Below are positions 34,674-43,579 of a stretch of 64,000 nt of DNA, one piece after another. Both the position numbers and the translations under genes were made by a program. Below the pieces are notes generated by a model, which worked only from the letters and a program-made list of their open reading frames with translations, ran no database searches and was not told the origin of the DNA. This stretch comes from Actinacidiphila sp. DG2A-62 (GTDB taxonomy: Bacteria > Actinomycetota > Actinomycetes > Streptomycetales > Streptomycetaceae): NCBI RefSeq assembly GCF_035825295.1, contig NZ_JAYMGI010000002.1, positions 62,001 through 126,000 of the forward strand, in the 5' to 3' direction. Numbering within the stretch: position 1 is the first letter of the stretch; each line of letters starts with the position of its first letter.

Positions 34674-35480
34674 ATGCCCGCCGGCGAACGGCGCCGTGCC
34701 CTGCTCGCGCTGCTCGGCAGCCGGGGCGGGGCGAGCCACCGGGAACTCAGCAGCGCGCTCGGCGTGTCCGAGACCACCGTCCGCCGCGACCTGGCCGCGC
34801 TGCACCAACGCGGGGCGCTGCGCCGGGTGTTCGGCGGTGCCGTGCCCCTGGACGGCGGACCCGCCGGCCCGGACGCGTGGCCGGGGGCCCGCTCCGACGG
34901 CATCGCCGCGGCGGCCGCCGCGCTGGTGCGGCCCGGCTCGACGCTGGCGGTGTCGGCGGGCCCGCACACCGCCGCGCTGGCCGCGGCCCTGCACGGCGTG
35001 CGGGACCTGACCGTCGTCACCACCTCGACCGCCGTCGCCGCGGCCCTGCACGGGGCGCCGCACCGCGAGCACATCGTGGTCGGGGGCGTCAGCACCGCGG
35101 CCGGCCAGGTCGGGCCGCTGGCCGTCGCCACGATCCGGTCGCTGCACGTCGACACGCTCTTCCTGGCGGTGCACGGCGTCCACCCCCGCGAGGGGTTCAC
35201 CGCGGCGGCAGCGGCGGAGGCCGAGACCGGGCGCGCGCTGGTCGCCGCCGCGCGCAGGGTCGTGGTCCTCGCCGACCACACCGCCTGGCAGCGGACCGGG
35301 GCCGCGGTGATCGCCCGGCTCGACGGGGCGGACGCCGTCGTCACCGACCGCGCGCTGCCCGTCGAGGCCCAGCACGTGCTCGCCGCGCACGCCGGGCGGC
35401 TCGTGCTCGCCGGTCCGCACGCCGCCGCGCGGGTCCCGCGGCGGCACGGCCGCGGCGGGACGTCCCAGCCGTCGGCGTAA
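34674..35480 (+). CDS. DeoR/GlpR-family transcriptional regulator
   Basis: A 268-residue regulator starting at ATG 34674 after AAGGAG. The N-terminal DeoR helix-turn-helix is RRRALLALLGSRGG, then HRELSSALGVSETTVRRDL, then GALRRVFGGAVPLDG. The C-terminal sensor domain has the sugar-phosphate isomerase-like fold, with VVTTSTAVAAAL, VVGGVST and VVVLADHTAWQ. Such regulators usually respond to phosphosugars. It follows the DUF4832 gene and may control sugar genes here, but no binding site is evident. Ala content is unusually high. Confidence 0.88.
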   Translation: MPAGERRRALLALLGSRGGASHRELSSALGVSETTVRRDLAALHQRGALRRVFGGAVPLDGGPAGPDAWPGARSDGIAAAAAALVRPGSTLAVSAGPHTAALAAALHGVRDLTVVTTSTAVAAALHGAPHREHIVVGGVSTAAGQVGPLAVATIRSLHVDTLFLAVHGVHPREGFTAAAAAEAETGRALVAAARRVVVLADHTAWQRTGAAVIARLDGADAVVTDRALPVEAQHVLAAHAGRLVLAGPHAAARVPRRHGRGGTSQPSA

Positions 35481-35493
35481 GAGGCGACGCGGC

Positions 35494-35530
35494 GGACGTG
35501 ACCGGACGTGACCGGACGTGACCGGACGTG
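35494..35530. repeat. 10-bp tandem repeat
   Basis: GGACGTGACC is repeated 3.7 times just after the DeoR gene. The unit is about one helical turn long. It could be a slippage product or a phased protein-binding array. Confidence 0.7.
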
Positions 35531-35622
35531 GCAGGCGATGCGCCCGGCCATGCGATCGACGCCGAGCTCCTGGACGGTGGCGGCGCGCGCGGTGACGGCC
35601 GGGAGTGGGCGCCCCGGCGCGG

Positions 35623-36627
35623 TCAGGCGTGGAGGCGGTCGGCGAGCGCGGTGAGCGTGGCGCCCAGCGGCAGGTCGACCCGCAGGACGGCGAGGTCGTC
35701 GCCCCGGGTCGGGCCCTGGTTGACGATCGCGACGGGCTTGCCCTGTTTGGCCGCGTGGCGGACGAACCGCAGCCCCGACATCACGGTGAGGGACGAACCC
35801 AGCACGAGCAGCGCCGACGCCGCGTCGACCATCGCGTAGCACTGCTCGACGCGCGGTTTGGGGACGTTCTCGCCGAAGAAGACGACGTCGGGCTTGAGGG
35901 TGCCGGTGGCGCAGACCTGGCAGGGCACGGTGCGGAACGCCGCGATGTGCTCCTGGTCCAGCTCCGCGTCCCCGTCGGGGTTCGTCCGCGTGGCGCGTCC
36001 GCCGAACCCGGGGTTGGCCTGGGCCAGGCGCTCTTCCAGATGCGTACGGGAGCTGCGGTCGCCGCAGTTCAGGCAGAGCACGCGGTGCAGGCTGCCGTGG
36101 AGTTCGACCGCGCCGGGCGTGCCGGCGGCGGCGTGCAGGCCGTCGACGTTCTGCGTGACGACGCCCGAGACCAGCCCCGCGGCGGCGAGCCGGGCGACGG
36201 CGTGGTGGCCGGCGTTGGGGCGGGCCGCGGCGATGGCGCGCCAGCCGAGGTGGCTGCGTGCCCAGTACCGCTGGCGGCTCGCGTGGTCGCCGGCGAACTC
36301 CTGGTACGTCATCGGTGTGCCGCTGCGCCGCCGGCCGGTCTCGCCGCGGTAGTCGGGGATACCGGACTCCGTGGACAGCCCGGCGCCGCTGAGCACGAGC
36401 ACGCCCCGGGCCGCGAGCAGTCCGGCGAGGGCGTCCACCGCGTCGGGCCGTGGCGACGCGGTGGTCGGCTCGGGGCGCGGGCTCGCGGTCCGCGGGCCGG
36501 CGGGCGGGTCCTGCGAGGCGGGCGCGTACGCCGAGGCGGCGGGCGGCGGCCCGGGAACGGTGGGCGCGGCGGTGTCGGCCCGTCGAGCGGTGGCGGCCAG
36601 ACTGCCGTTCGGAGCGCTCGTGTCCAT
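35623..36627 (-). CDS. Sir2-family NAD-dependent protein deacylase
   Basis: A 334-residue sirtuin. NAD-binding motifs are GAGLSTESGIPDYRG and TQNVDGLH, with the catalytic His in VELHGSL. Two Cys pairs (CLNCG and CQVCA) bind the structural zinc. KPDVVFFGENVP and VLGSSLTV complete the Rossmann domain. The first 60 residues are Pro/Ala/Ser-rich and probably disordered; the true start could lie further in. It removes acyl groups from lysines using NAD and could tune acyl-CoA metabolism. No obvious operon partner. Confidence 0.92.
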   Translation of the reverse strand: MDTSAPNGSLAATARRADTAAPTVPGPPPAASAYAPASQDPPAGPRTASPRPEPTTASPRPDAVDALAGLLAARGVLVLSGAGLSTESGIPDYRGETGRRRSGTPMTYQEFAGDHASRQRYWARSHLGWRAIAAARPNAGHHAVARLAAAGLVSGVVTQNVDGLHAAAGTPGAVELHGSLHRVLCLNCGDRSSRTHLEERLAQANPGFGGRATRTNPDGDAELDQEHIAAFRTVPCQVCATGTLKPDVVFFGENVPKPRVEQCYAMVDAASALLVLGSSLTVMSGLRFVRHAAKQGKPVAIVNQGPTRGDDLAVLRVDLPLGATLTALADRLHA

Positions 36628-36765
36628 GCGGGCAGCTTACGTCGCCGGCCGTGGCGGCGGGGGGCCGCCGTGACCCTCCGCGGGGGCGTGGCCGGGACGG
36701 GATGCCGGGGGGCGTCGGCGCGGCGTGAGCGCGGGGCGTCGGCGCGGGGCGTGAGCACGGGGCTG

Positions 36766-37329
36766 TCAGCGCGACGCGCGGTCCACGCGGTGCAGGAAGT
36801 CCCGCGGTACGGCCCCTGCGCGTCGCAGCAGTGCGGCCACGGGAACGTCCCGGCGGGTGGCCGGATCGACGTGGGCGGGCACCGCGAGGTGGGCGGGCAC
36901 GGCGGGCCTCGCGGCGGCTGCGCCGGCGTGGGGGAAGGCCGTCGTCCCGGGCGGCAGGGGCAGGGTCCCGGGACCGGGGACGGCGGTGAGGTCGGCGACG
37001 CGCGCGGTACGCGTGCGCACCTCCAGCACGAGAACGGCCCGGCCGCCGAGGGGCCCGGGCTCGCGGGCCCCGGACGCGGCCACGGACGCGGACGCGTCGA
37101 CGCCGGACGCGGGCCCGTCGGCCCCGGACGCCGCGGAGGCCGCGGAGGCCGCGGGAGACTTTCCGGGCCCGGCCTGCGGGGGCGGCGCGGAGGGAGCGCG
37201 ACCAGCCTCGTCGGTGTGCCACACCTCCCCCGGCGCGGGCCTGCGGGACCGGCCGAGGCGGGCGCGGCCGTCCGCGACCGCCGCCACGAGGGCAAGGGCC
37301 GCGACGACGAGGACGACCAGCCAGACCAC
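36766..37329 (-). CDS. Membrane-anchored PemK/MazF-like protein, degenerate
   Basis: A 187-residue protein. GTG 37329 lies nine bases past the stop of the glyoxalase-like gene; no ribosome binding site is visible, so translation may be coupled. Residues 1-20 form a membrane helix. RRPAPGEVWHTDEAG resembles the GEIWWADVP start of PemK/MazF toxins. After an Ala/Gly/Ser-rich insertion of about 50 residues come RAVLVLEVRTRTARVADLT, TLPLPPGT and VPVAALLRRAGAVP, in the same order as in membrane-anchored PemK-like proteins of streptomycetes. The insertion and weak conservation suggest it is diverged. No antitoxin gene is adjacent. Confidence 0.55.
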   Translation of the reverse strand: MVWLVVLVVAALALVAAVADGRARLGRSRRPAPGEVWHTDEAGRAPSAPPPQAGPGKSPAASAASAASGADGPASGVDASASVAASGAREPGPLGGRAVLVLEVRTRTARVADLTAVPGPGTLPLPPGTTAFPHAGAAAARPAVPAHLAVPAHVDPATRRDVPVAALLRRAGAVPRDFLHRVDRASR

Positions 37330-37337
37330 GGCGGGCG

Positions 37338-38183
37338 TCAGCCGCGGGCGGGGTCGGTGATGATCGTGAAGAGACCGCCGTCGGTGTCGCGCAGGCGCGC
37401 CCACGGTCCGGTGCGCCCGTGCCCGCGGTCGAGGACGGTCGCTCCGAGGGAGTGGGCGAGGTCGGCGCCGGCCTCGACGTCGTCGACGGCGAAGTGCACC
37501 TCCCAGTGCGGGCGGATCGCCGGGTCGGGAGCCGCGTCGACCGCGCCGGAGCTGAGGCGGGCGACGATGCTCTCGCCGCTGCGGACGACGACTTCCTCGT
37601 GCTCGTAGGAGACGGTGCAGCTGTCGGGGGCGCCGTCGGCCCACTGGAGGACGCCGCCGTAGAAGATGGCCGCCTCGAAGGCGTCGCGGGTGCGCAGCCG
37701 CACCACCACCGGGCTGTTGTCGTGCCAGGTCTCCCAGCCGCCGGGGAGCCGGCCGTCCCACAGGCCGAAGACGGCTCCGTCGCGGTCGGCGGAGACGACG
37801 GCGCGGCCGGAGGCGAAGGAGACCGGGCCGAGGGCGACGGTGCCGCTGCGCTCGCGGACCCGGGCGGCGGCCTCGTCCACCTGCGGCACGGCGAAGTACG
37901 GCGTCCACACCACGGCGAACTGCATGTCGGTGGCGACGGCGGCGATGCCCGCGACGGGGCGGCCGTGCTTCATCGCGACGGCGAAGTCCTCGCCGAGGGT
38001 GGTGGAGCGGAACTCCCAGCCCAGGACGGTGCCGTAGAACTTCTCCGCGGACTCCAGGTCGCGCGCGGTCAGGTTGACCCAGCACGGGGCGCCGCGCGGC
38101 GCCTCCTTCACGGGGGCTGCGCGGTCGGGTCGACCGCCGTCCGGGCGGTCGGCGTCGGTCACCGGGTACGGCTGGGACATCAC
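37338..38183 (-). CDS. Two-domain glyoxalase-fold (VOC) protein
   Basis: A 281-residue protein with two VOC domains: PCWVNLTARDLESAEKFYG begins the first and a second begins near DNSPVVVRLRTRDAF. WEVHFAVDDVEAGADLAHSL and DTDGGLFTIITDP are typical of the second domain. A similar tandem VOC protein is common in streptomycetes (annotated as glyoxalase/bleomycin resistance-like) with no proven function. Its ATG at 38183 overlaps the stop of the GH16-like gene as ATGA. Confidence 0.87.
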   Translation of the reverse strand: MMSQPYPVTDADRPDGGRPDRAAPVKEAPRGAPCWVNLTARDLESAEKFYGTVLGWEFRSTTLGEDFAVAMKHGRPVAGIAAVATDMQFAVVWTPYFAVPQVDEAAARVRERSGTVALGPVSFASGRAVVSADRDGAVFGLWDGRLPGGWETWHDNSPVVVRLRTRDAFEAAIFYGGVLQWADGAPDSCTVSYEHEEVVVRSGESIVARLSSGAVDAAPDPAIRPHWEVHFAVDDVEAGADLAHSLGATVLDRGHGRTGPWARLRDTDGGLFTIITDPARG

Positions 38184-39049
38184 GTGAGGGGCACCGTCTC
38201 GCTCGGGGGTGGTGGCGGGCTCGCGCGCGGCGGGCCCACCGGCCTCGTCGGGCGCACCTGCATCGTCGCAGGGCCCTGCAGGCCTCGCCTTCCCACGCGC
38301 GCCGCGATCATGCCCCCGCGCGGGGAGGCGTGACGAGACTCACGCCCGGTGCGGCGCGGTCCCGCCGGGCGGCGGGGCCGGCGGACCGAGAGGTCGGTGC
38401 ACCGCCATTGGAGTTCCCGCGCGTCGTGGGCCGGGGGCGGGTGGCCGTACCCGCCGGCGCTGACGCTGATGCCGACGACGATCCAGGCGCGCCAGTGCCG
38501 ACCGACTCCGACGCCGTCGGTGAAGACCGTGGCGCCGTCGACCGACCAGTCGACGCTGTCCGCGCCGAACACGATGCCGAGCCGGAACGGGGTGCCGGGG
38601 GTGATCAGGCCGTCGGCGTAGCGGGCGGCCGGCCGGACATGATTGGTCAGCTCCAGCACGGCGGGGTTGTCGCCGTGGTACTCGAAGGCGTCAACCTCGC
38701 CGTGGCCGGGCTGCGGGCGGCCCCCGTCGCGGTCGCGTCCCCAGGTCCACAGGGCGGGCCAGGCGCCGGTCTGCGCGTGGACCAGGCAGGTGGCGGTGAG
38801 TTCGTCGCCGGGCAGGAGCTCGAAGCCGCCGGGGGCGTACTCGGTGGAGACCAGGTCGGTGCGCCAGTCGCCGCGGTCGGCGCGGCGGGCGCGGAAGACG
38901 CCGTCCGGGGTGGGCGCGTAGGCGGGCGCGATGCGGTCGAGTTTGTTGTCGGCGCGGTTGCGGCCGTCCTCGGGGTAGGCCGAGGTGCGGCCCGCGGCCC
39001 AGGCGGTGCGGTCGTCGAAGGGCGCCGAGAAGACGGTCGTGCCTGCCAT
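38180..39049 (-). CDS. GH16-like (laminarinase/lectin fold) protein, 3' end possibly frameshifted
   Basis: A 289-residue protein with a concanavalin-A-like fold. GEVDAFEYHG contains the ExDxxE catalytic signature of glycoside hydrolase family 16. There is no signal peptide, which is unusual for a GH16 enzyme. Residues up to about 222 (LQWRCTDLSVRR) fit the fold; after that the sequence becomes Arg/Pro-rich with poorer codon bias. Adding one base to the G4 run at 38374-38377 would instead give a stop at 38340-38342 and a 236-residue protein. The current stop overlaps the next start (ATGA), so both readings remain open. Confidence 0.68.
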   Translation of the reverse strand: MAGTTVFSAPFDDRTAWAAGRTSAYPEDGRNRADNKLDRIAPAYAPTPDGVFRARRADRGDWRTDLVSTEYAPGGFELLPGDELTATCLVHAQTGAWPALWTWGRDRDGGRPQPGHGEVDAFEYHGDNPAVLELTNHVRPAARYADGLITPGTPFRLGIVFGADSVDWSVDGATVFTDGVGVGRHWRAWIVVGISVSAGGYGHPPPAHDARELQWRCTDLSVRRPRRPAGPRRTGRESRHASPRGGMIAARVGRRGLQGPATMQVRPTRPVGPPRASPPPPPSETVPLT

Positions 39050-39206
39050 CGCTGCCCCCGTGGTGCTCGTGCCGTGCCGACGCCGGCGGTGTGTGCCGCG
39101 TCGGCGGTGCCGCAGCGCTGCCGTGGCGGCGCCGCGTCACACCCCTCTTGTTACTCCCAGTGAACAATAGGTCACGAGCCGTGGCTAGGGTGTGTGGATG
39201 CGCGAA

Positions 39207-39235
39207 GGGGGCGCGCGGATCGACCGCGCGCCCCC
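39207..39235 (-). terminator. Hairpin terminator after the GH59 gene
   Basis: A perfect 12-bp stem (39207-39218 with 39224-39235) has an ATCGA loop, starting 16 bases past the stop of the GH59 gene on the - strand. Confidence 0.78.
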
Positions 39236-39251
39236 GAGCAGCGGATGCGGC

Positions 39252-41657
39252 CTACGAAGCCGGCGCCGGGGCGATCCACTGCTGGTTGGCGCCGCCGTTG
39301 CAGGTCCAGATCTCCAGCTGCGTGCCGTTGGCCGTGTTGTACCCGGGGTCGTCCAGGCACTTGCCGGAGGCGGGGTTGATCAGCTCGCCGCCGCGCTGCT
39401 GCCACTTCTGGTTGCCGCCGCCGTTGCAGTCCCACAGCTCCACGAGGGCGCCGTCGTCGGTGGCCGCGTGGGTGATGTCCATGCACTTGCCGTTGATCCG
39501 GACGGTGCCGTCGGACTGGACCGCCCACTGCTGGGCGCCGGTCCTGTTGCAGTCCCACATCTGGATCTTGGTGCCGCTGGTGGCGGAGCCGGTGTCGTCG
39601 TCCACGCACTTGGCGGAGTCGGCCAGCGCGACGATCGGGCCGGTGCTGCCGGCCCGGCTGCCGACCTGGGTGACGGTGAGGTTGTCGAACTGGTCGGTCT
39701 GGTACCCGCCGGTGCCGAGCCCGGCCAGGCCGGCGCTGTACGTGCTGTCGCTGGCCGAGCCGACCGTGACGCCGTCGATGGCGGCGGTGAGCGTGCTGCC
39801 GTCCACGGTGAGGGCGAGGTGGTGCCACGTGCCGGTGCCGAGTGCCGTGACGTGGCCCGAGGCGAGCGTGGTCAGGGTGTGCGAGGTGTTGTTGCGGACG
39901 ATGGACCAGGCCCCGGTGTCGTCGGCCTGGAGGTAGTAGTCGTTGATCCCGGCCGGGCCGAAGCTGTGCTGGGAGCCGGCGCGGGCGAGGAGCTGGACGG
40001 CCCCGGGCCGGGCGATGAGCGTGTCGGCGGCGACGGTGTAGTCGGTCCAGTTGAGGCTGCCGCCGATGGTGTACGGGGTGGAGTCGCCGTCCCACTCGAT
40101 GGGCTTGACCGGCGCCTGCTGGGTGACGCAGCGCCCGGTGCGGCCGGCGGCGCAGCCGGTGACCTCGAACGCGCCCTGCTGCTGGGAGAGGTAGCGCGGC
40201 TGCTGGCCGGCGGCGTCGCCGTCGAAGGTGTCCGAGTACGGCAGCGGCTGCGGGGTCTGCGCGGGCCCCGCGGCGGTGCCGTGGCCCTGGCCCGTGGTGG
40301 TGGTCAGCGTGTAGACGTACCCCGGCTGCACGGTCAGCGAGTAGGAGCCGCCGGAAGGGGTGATGGTCTGCTGCTGGACCATGTGGGCGCCGTCTGAGGC
40401 GGAGCCGAGGTCGGTCGCCCACACGTGCACCGCGCCGGTGGACAGCCCGCCGCCGACGTCGACGGTGACGGTCTGCGCGGCGGTCGCGGTGGTGGTCTCG
40501 ATGACGGTGGAGTAGTTCGTGTCGTCGGTGGACTTCAGGGTGACGTAGCTGCCGTTGGACTCCGCGCCGCCGAGGTAGCCGGAGCCGGCGTCGAGGAACT
40601 TCCAGCCGGGGGCGGTGAACTGGGTGACCTGCGCGGTCGCCCACAGGCTCCGGCCGACGCTGTAGGCCCCGGAGTAGGGCTGGTCGGCCAGCACCAGTCC
40701 GACCGTGCTGTACGGCAGGTCGGGGTAGATCGCCGCGACCACGGGCCAGTTGATGTAGGCGGTAAAGTGGGCGTCGATGTAGCCGCGGGTGATGGAGCGG
40801 ATGAGGGCGCCGGCGCCGGAGTCGAGGTCCTGCGAGCCGTTCTCGCTGGCCCACAGGGGCTTGCCGGTGCCGGTGGCGGTGGAGTTGCCGGGGCAGGTGT
40901 CCGCGCTGCCGCCGTCGCCGCCCTCGCACGGGTAGTGCACGCCGATCTGCGAGACCGCCTTGGCGAAGGCCGGGTTGTTCGCCACGTCGTTCGCGACCGA
41001 CCAGTCGCTGTCGGCGGCCACGATCTGCACGGCGCCGTAGCCGTTCGCGTCCAGGGCGGTGCGCAGCTGTTCGTACCAGCCGACGTCGTAGCCGCGTTCG
41101 TTCCAGCCGCCGAGGTAGTCGATGGTGAGCCCGTTGGCGGAGGCGCAGCCCAGCCACTCGACCAGGTAGTCGATGGTGTCCGTGGACCAGAAGTCGCCGC
41201 CGCCGAGCCAGCCGGGGGCGCCCCAGGCCAGTCCGTACAGCTTGATCGAGGGGTTGCGCGCCTTGGCCTGCTGCATCAGCCACCATTCGTAGCCGGCGGT
41301 GCAGTCCACGGCGCCCGAGGCGTGCATGTGGCTGGACTCCGAGCCGTCGGTGGAGTTGGTGTCCCCGCCGATCTCGACCTTGAGGATCTGCAGGTCGGCG
41401 CCGTAGCCCGGGGTGAACAGGTAGTCCAGGATCTGCTGGCGCTGGGCGGCGGGGTAGTCGGTGAGCAGGCGGGTGTTGCCGCCGCCTCCGCTGATCGCGC
41501 CGATGCCGTCGAAGGTGCGGCCGCCGCTCGCGCCGTCGGCGGAGATGGTGGTGGTCGCCGCGGCGGCGGCCGTCGTCGGGCGGGCGGCGGCCAGGCCGAG
41601 CGACAGCAGCAGGGCCAGGACGGCGAGCAGCGCGGTGCGGCGCGCGTCCGCGCGCAC
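39252..41657 (-). CDS. Secreted GH59 galactocerebrosidase with ricin-B lectin domain
   Basis: An 801-residue secreted enzyme from GTG 41657, with GGAG four bases before. A signal peptide ends near TTAAAAA. The catalytic barrel matches galactosylceramidase: FDGIGAISGGGGNTRLL, LKVEIGGDTNSTDG, YEWWLMQQAKARNP, the acid/base Glu in GGWNERGYD and the nucleophile Glu in LWASENGSQ. A beta-sandwich/LamG-like domain follows, then about 130 residues of ricin-B (CBM13) repeats with three QW motifs. The enzyme should release galactose from beta-galactosyl lipids or arabinogalactan-like glycans. An alternative start at ATG 41686, with GAGGGA in front, would need one added base in the nearby G runs. Confidence 0.9.
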   Translation of the reverse strand: MRADARRTALLAVLALLLSLGLAAARPTTAAAAATTTISADGASGGRTFDGIGAISGGGGNTRLLTDYPAAQRQQILDYLFTPGYGADLQILKVEIGGDTNSTDGSESSHMHASGAVDCTAGYEWWLMQQAKARNPSIKLYGLAWGAPGWLGGGDFWSTDTIDYLVEWLGCASANGLTIDYLGGWNERGYDVGWYEQLRTALDANGYGAVQIVAADSDWSVANDVANNPAFAKAVSQIGVHYPCEGGDGGSADTCPGNSTATGTGKPLWASENGSQDLDSGAGALIRSITRGYIDAHFTAYINWPVVAAIYPDLPYSTVGLVLADQPYSGAYSVGRSLWATAQVTQFTAPGWKFLDAGSGYLGGAESNGSYVTLKSTDDTNYSTVIETTTATAAQTVTVDVGGGLSTGAVHVWATDLGSASDGAHMVQQQTITPSGGSYSLTVQPGYVYTLTTTTGQGHGTAAGPAQTPQPLPYSDTFDGDAAGQQPRYLSQQQGAFEVTGCAAGRTGRCVTQQAPVKPIEWDGDSTPYTIGGSLNWTDYTVAADTLIARPGAVQLLARAGSQHSFGPAGINDYYLQADDTGAWSIVRNNTSHTLTTLASGHVTALGTGTWHHLALTVDGSTLTAAIDGVTVGSASDSTYSAGLAGLGTGGYQTDQFDNLTVTQVGSRAGSTGPIVALADSAKCVDDDTGSATSGTKIQMWDCNRTGAQQWAVQSDGTVRINGKCMDITHAATDDGALVELWDCNGGGNQKWQQRGGELINPASGKCLDDPGYNTANGTQLEIWTCNGGANQQWIAPAPAS

Positions 41658-41933
41658 CGCGCTCCGCGGGGGTGGGGGAAGGGCATGGGGGTTCCCTCTC
41701 TCGGACACGTCATCACAAAAGCTCAGAACCGAACGGGTTGAACCGCGGGACAGTGCACTGCGCGGGTGACGGTCCGTCAAGACCGCACACGGTCAAACGT
41801 CTTCGTGTGCAGGTGTGGTCCGGTCGAGATGGGTAAAGGGAAGGAGAAAGGCACGGTTTGCCCGTGTGCGGCGCGCGCAGCCTCCCACGGCGCACCCGAA
41901 CCGTGCCGGCCCGTACGGAACCCGGTACCCGCC

Positions 41934-42158
41934 ATGGCACATCTGCTGGTCGTCGCCGCGATCGTCCTCGCCGCCTGGACAGTGCTGGCGGTGCCCCTGG
42001 GCGTGCTCGTCGGCAGACGGCTGCGCAGGTCCCGGGTGCGCCGCGGGCTCCCCCGCCGGTCGGCCGACCGGGCGGCCGACCGGGCGGCCGACCGGGCGGC
42101 GGACGAATCGCGGGGCCGTGAGCCGCCCGGTTTGACGAGGCGGTACCGCGGGGCTTGA
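41934..42158 (+). CDS. Small single-helix membrane protein
   Basis: A 74-residue protein starting at ATG 41934. A hydrophobic helix (LLVVAAIVLAAWTVLAVPLG) is followed by a strongly basic tail containing three Ala-Asp-Arg-Ala units that come from a 12-bp repeat in the DNA. Small proteins of this shape are common in streptomycetes, and no function is known. It precedes the NAD kinase gene. Confidence 0.6.
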   Translation: MAHLLVVAAIVLAAWTVLAVPLGVLVGRRLRRSRVRRGLPRRSADRAADRAADRAADESRGREPPGLTRRYRGA

Positions 42159-42215
42159 CTGCTGGACGAGCGGTGGCCGACCGCTGGTGCACCCGCCCCC
42201 GAGCGCTGGGAGACC

Positions 42216-43382
42216 GTGACGATGACACTGCGCCGGCTCGGGCTGGTCGTGCACGAGGGGCGCCCCGCGGCGGTGGACGGCGCCCGGAGGGTCCGCCGGT
42301 GGTGCGAGCGCCGGTCGATCGGCTGGGTGGACATCGACGTGTGGGGGACGCGGCCGGCGCGCCGCAGTTCCCGGGCGGAGCTGCGGGCCGCGGGCGGCCT
42401 GGACCTGATCGTGACGCTCGGCGGCGACGGGACGTTCCTGCGCGGGGCGCGCGTGGCGGCGAAGAAGGACGTCCAGGTGCTGGGCGTGGACCTGGGCCGG
42501 GTCGGTTTCCTCACCGAGATCGCGGTCCGGGACGTGGAGCGGGCGCTGGAGGCGGTGCTGGCCGGGGAGTCGGCCTGCGAGGAGCGGATGACGCTGACCA
42601 TGCGCGCGTCGCGGCCGCTGGAGCTGCCGGAGGGTGTGGAGGCGCTGCTGCAGTACGGCCGCGGGCCGGCGCTCCCGCCGCCCCAGGTGCGTCCCGAGGC
42701 GCAGGAGGGCGACGGCTGGGGCGTGGCGCTGGACGTCACCGCGCTCAACGACATCGTGGTGGAGAAGCTGGCGCGCGACCGCCAGGTGAGCCTCGGGGTG
42801 TACATCGCGGGCCGGCTGCTCGCGGCGTACTCCGCGGACGGGGTGGTGGTGGCGACGCCCACCGGCTCGACCGCGTACAGCTTCGCGGCCGGCGGCCCGG
42901 TGCTGTCGCCGCGGATGCGGGCGGTGGTGTTCACCCCGGTGGCCCCGCACATGACCTTCGACCGCACGGTGGTCGCCGACGCCGACGAGCCGGTGGCGCT
43001 GCGCGTGCTCCCCCATTCGGGTCAGGCGGCGGTGAGCGTGGACGGGCAGTTGCGGGGGGTGCTCGACCCCGGGGACTGGATCGGGGTGTTCGCCGCGCCG
43101 CGCCCGCTGCGGCTGGTGCGGCTGCGGCGGGCGGACTTCTACGGCCGGCTCAGGGACCGGCTGCGGCTGACCGACGCGCCGGCGACGGCGGCGGACGGCG
43201 AGTCGGCCCCGCTGTTCCGGCCCTCGACGCCGGTGCCCGAGGACCTGCGGCACCTGTACCTGCCGCCGGCCGACGAGACGGCGGGCGAGCCTGGCGACGG
43301 GACGGCGGACGAGGCCGGTGGCGGAGCCGGTGGCGGGACGGCCGGGGAGGCGCCCGCGGACCGGGGGCCCGGGGAGTCGTGA
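42216..43382 (+). CDS. nadK: NAD kinase
   Basis: A 388-residue ATP-NAD kinase starting at GTG 42216 after GGGAGA. The phosphate-binding GGDGT lies at residues 69-73, with TLGGDGTFLRG and GVDLGRVGFLTEI around it. ALNDIVVEKLARD and TPTGSTAYSFAAGGP are the substrate motifs. It phosphorylates NAD to NADP. The protein is longer than usual (about 300): a Pro/Gly-rich insertion around residues 145-165 and a 70-residue low-complexity C-terminal tail account for this. It may be one of two or three paralogues in the genome. Confidence 0.92.
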   Translation: MTMTLRRLGLVVHEGRPAAVDGARRVRRWCERRSIGWVDIDVWGTRPARRSSRAELRAAGGLDLIVTLGGDGTFLRGARVAAKKDVQVLGVDLGRVGFLTEIAVRDVERALEAVLAGESACEERMTLTMRASRPLELPEGVEALLQYGRGPALPPPQVRPEAQEGDGWGVALDVTALNDIVVEKLARDRQVSLGVYIAGRLLAAYSADGVVVATPTGSTAYSFAAGGPVLSPRMRAVVFTPVAPHMTFDRTVVADADEPVALRVLPHSGQAAVSVDGQLRGVLDPGDWIGVFAAPRPLRLVRLRRADFYGRLRDRLRLTDAPATAADGESAPLFRPSTPVPEDLRHLYLPPADETAGEPGDGTADEAGGGAGGGTAGEAPADRGPGES

Positions 43383-43579
43383 CCCGGTCCGGTCCGCGGC
43401 GGCACCGGGACGGGCGGCGCCGTTTCCGGCCCGCGCGCGATGACCCGGCCGGTGGGCAGCGGCCCGCACGCGGTGGCCCCCCCCGGGCGATGGCCCGGCC
43501 CGCACGCGGGGCCCGGCCGGCGGGCCCGGCGCCCGTGCCGGCCGCCGGGCCCCGCGGGGCGGGGCGGGGGCCGCCGCGG

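Noticed and set aside
41657..41720. Frameshift at the GH59 signal peptide
   Set aside because: An added base would give a good ATG start at 41686, but GTG 41657 with GGAG in front already gives a complete signal peptide, so no frameshift is needed.
41766..41933. N-terminal extension of the small membrane protein upstream of 41934
   Set aside because: The upstream stretch is Cys/Arg-rich with no family likeness. ATG 41934 gives a clean membrane helix start.
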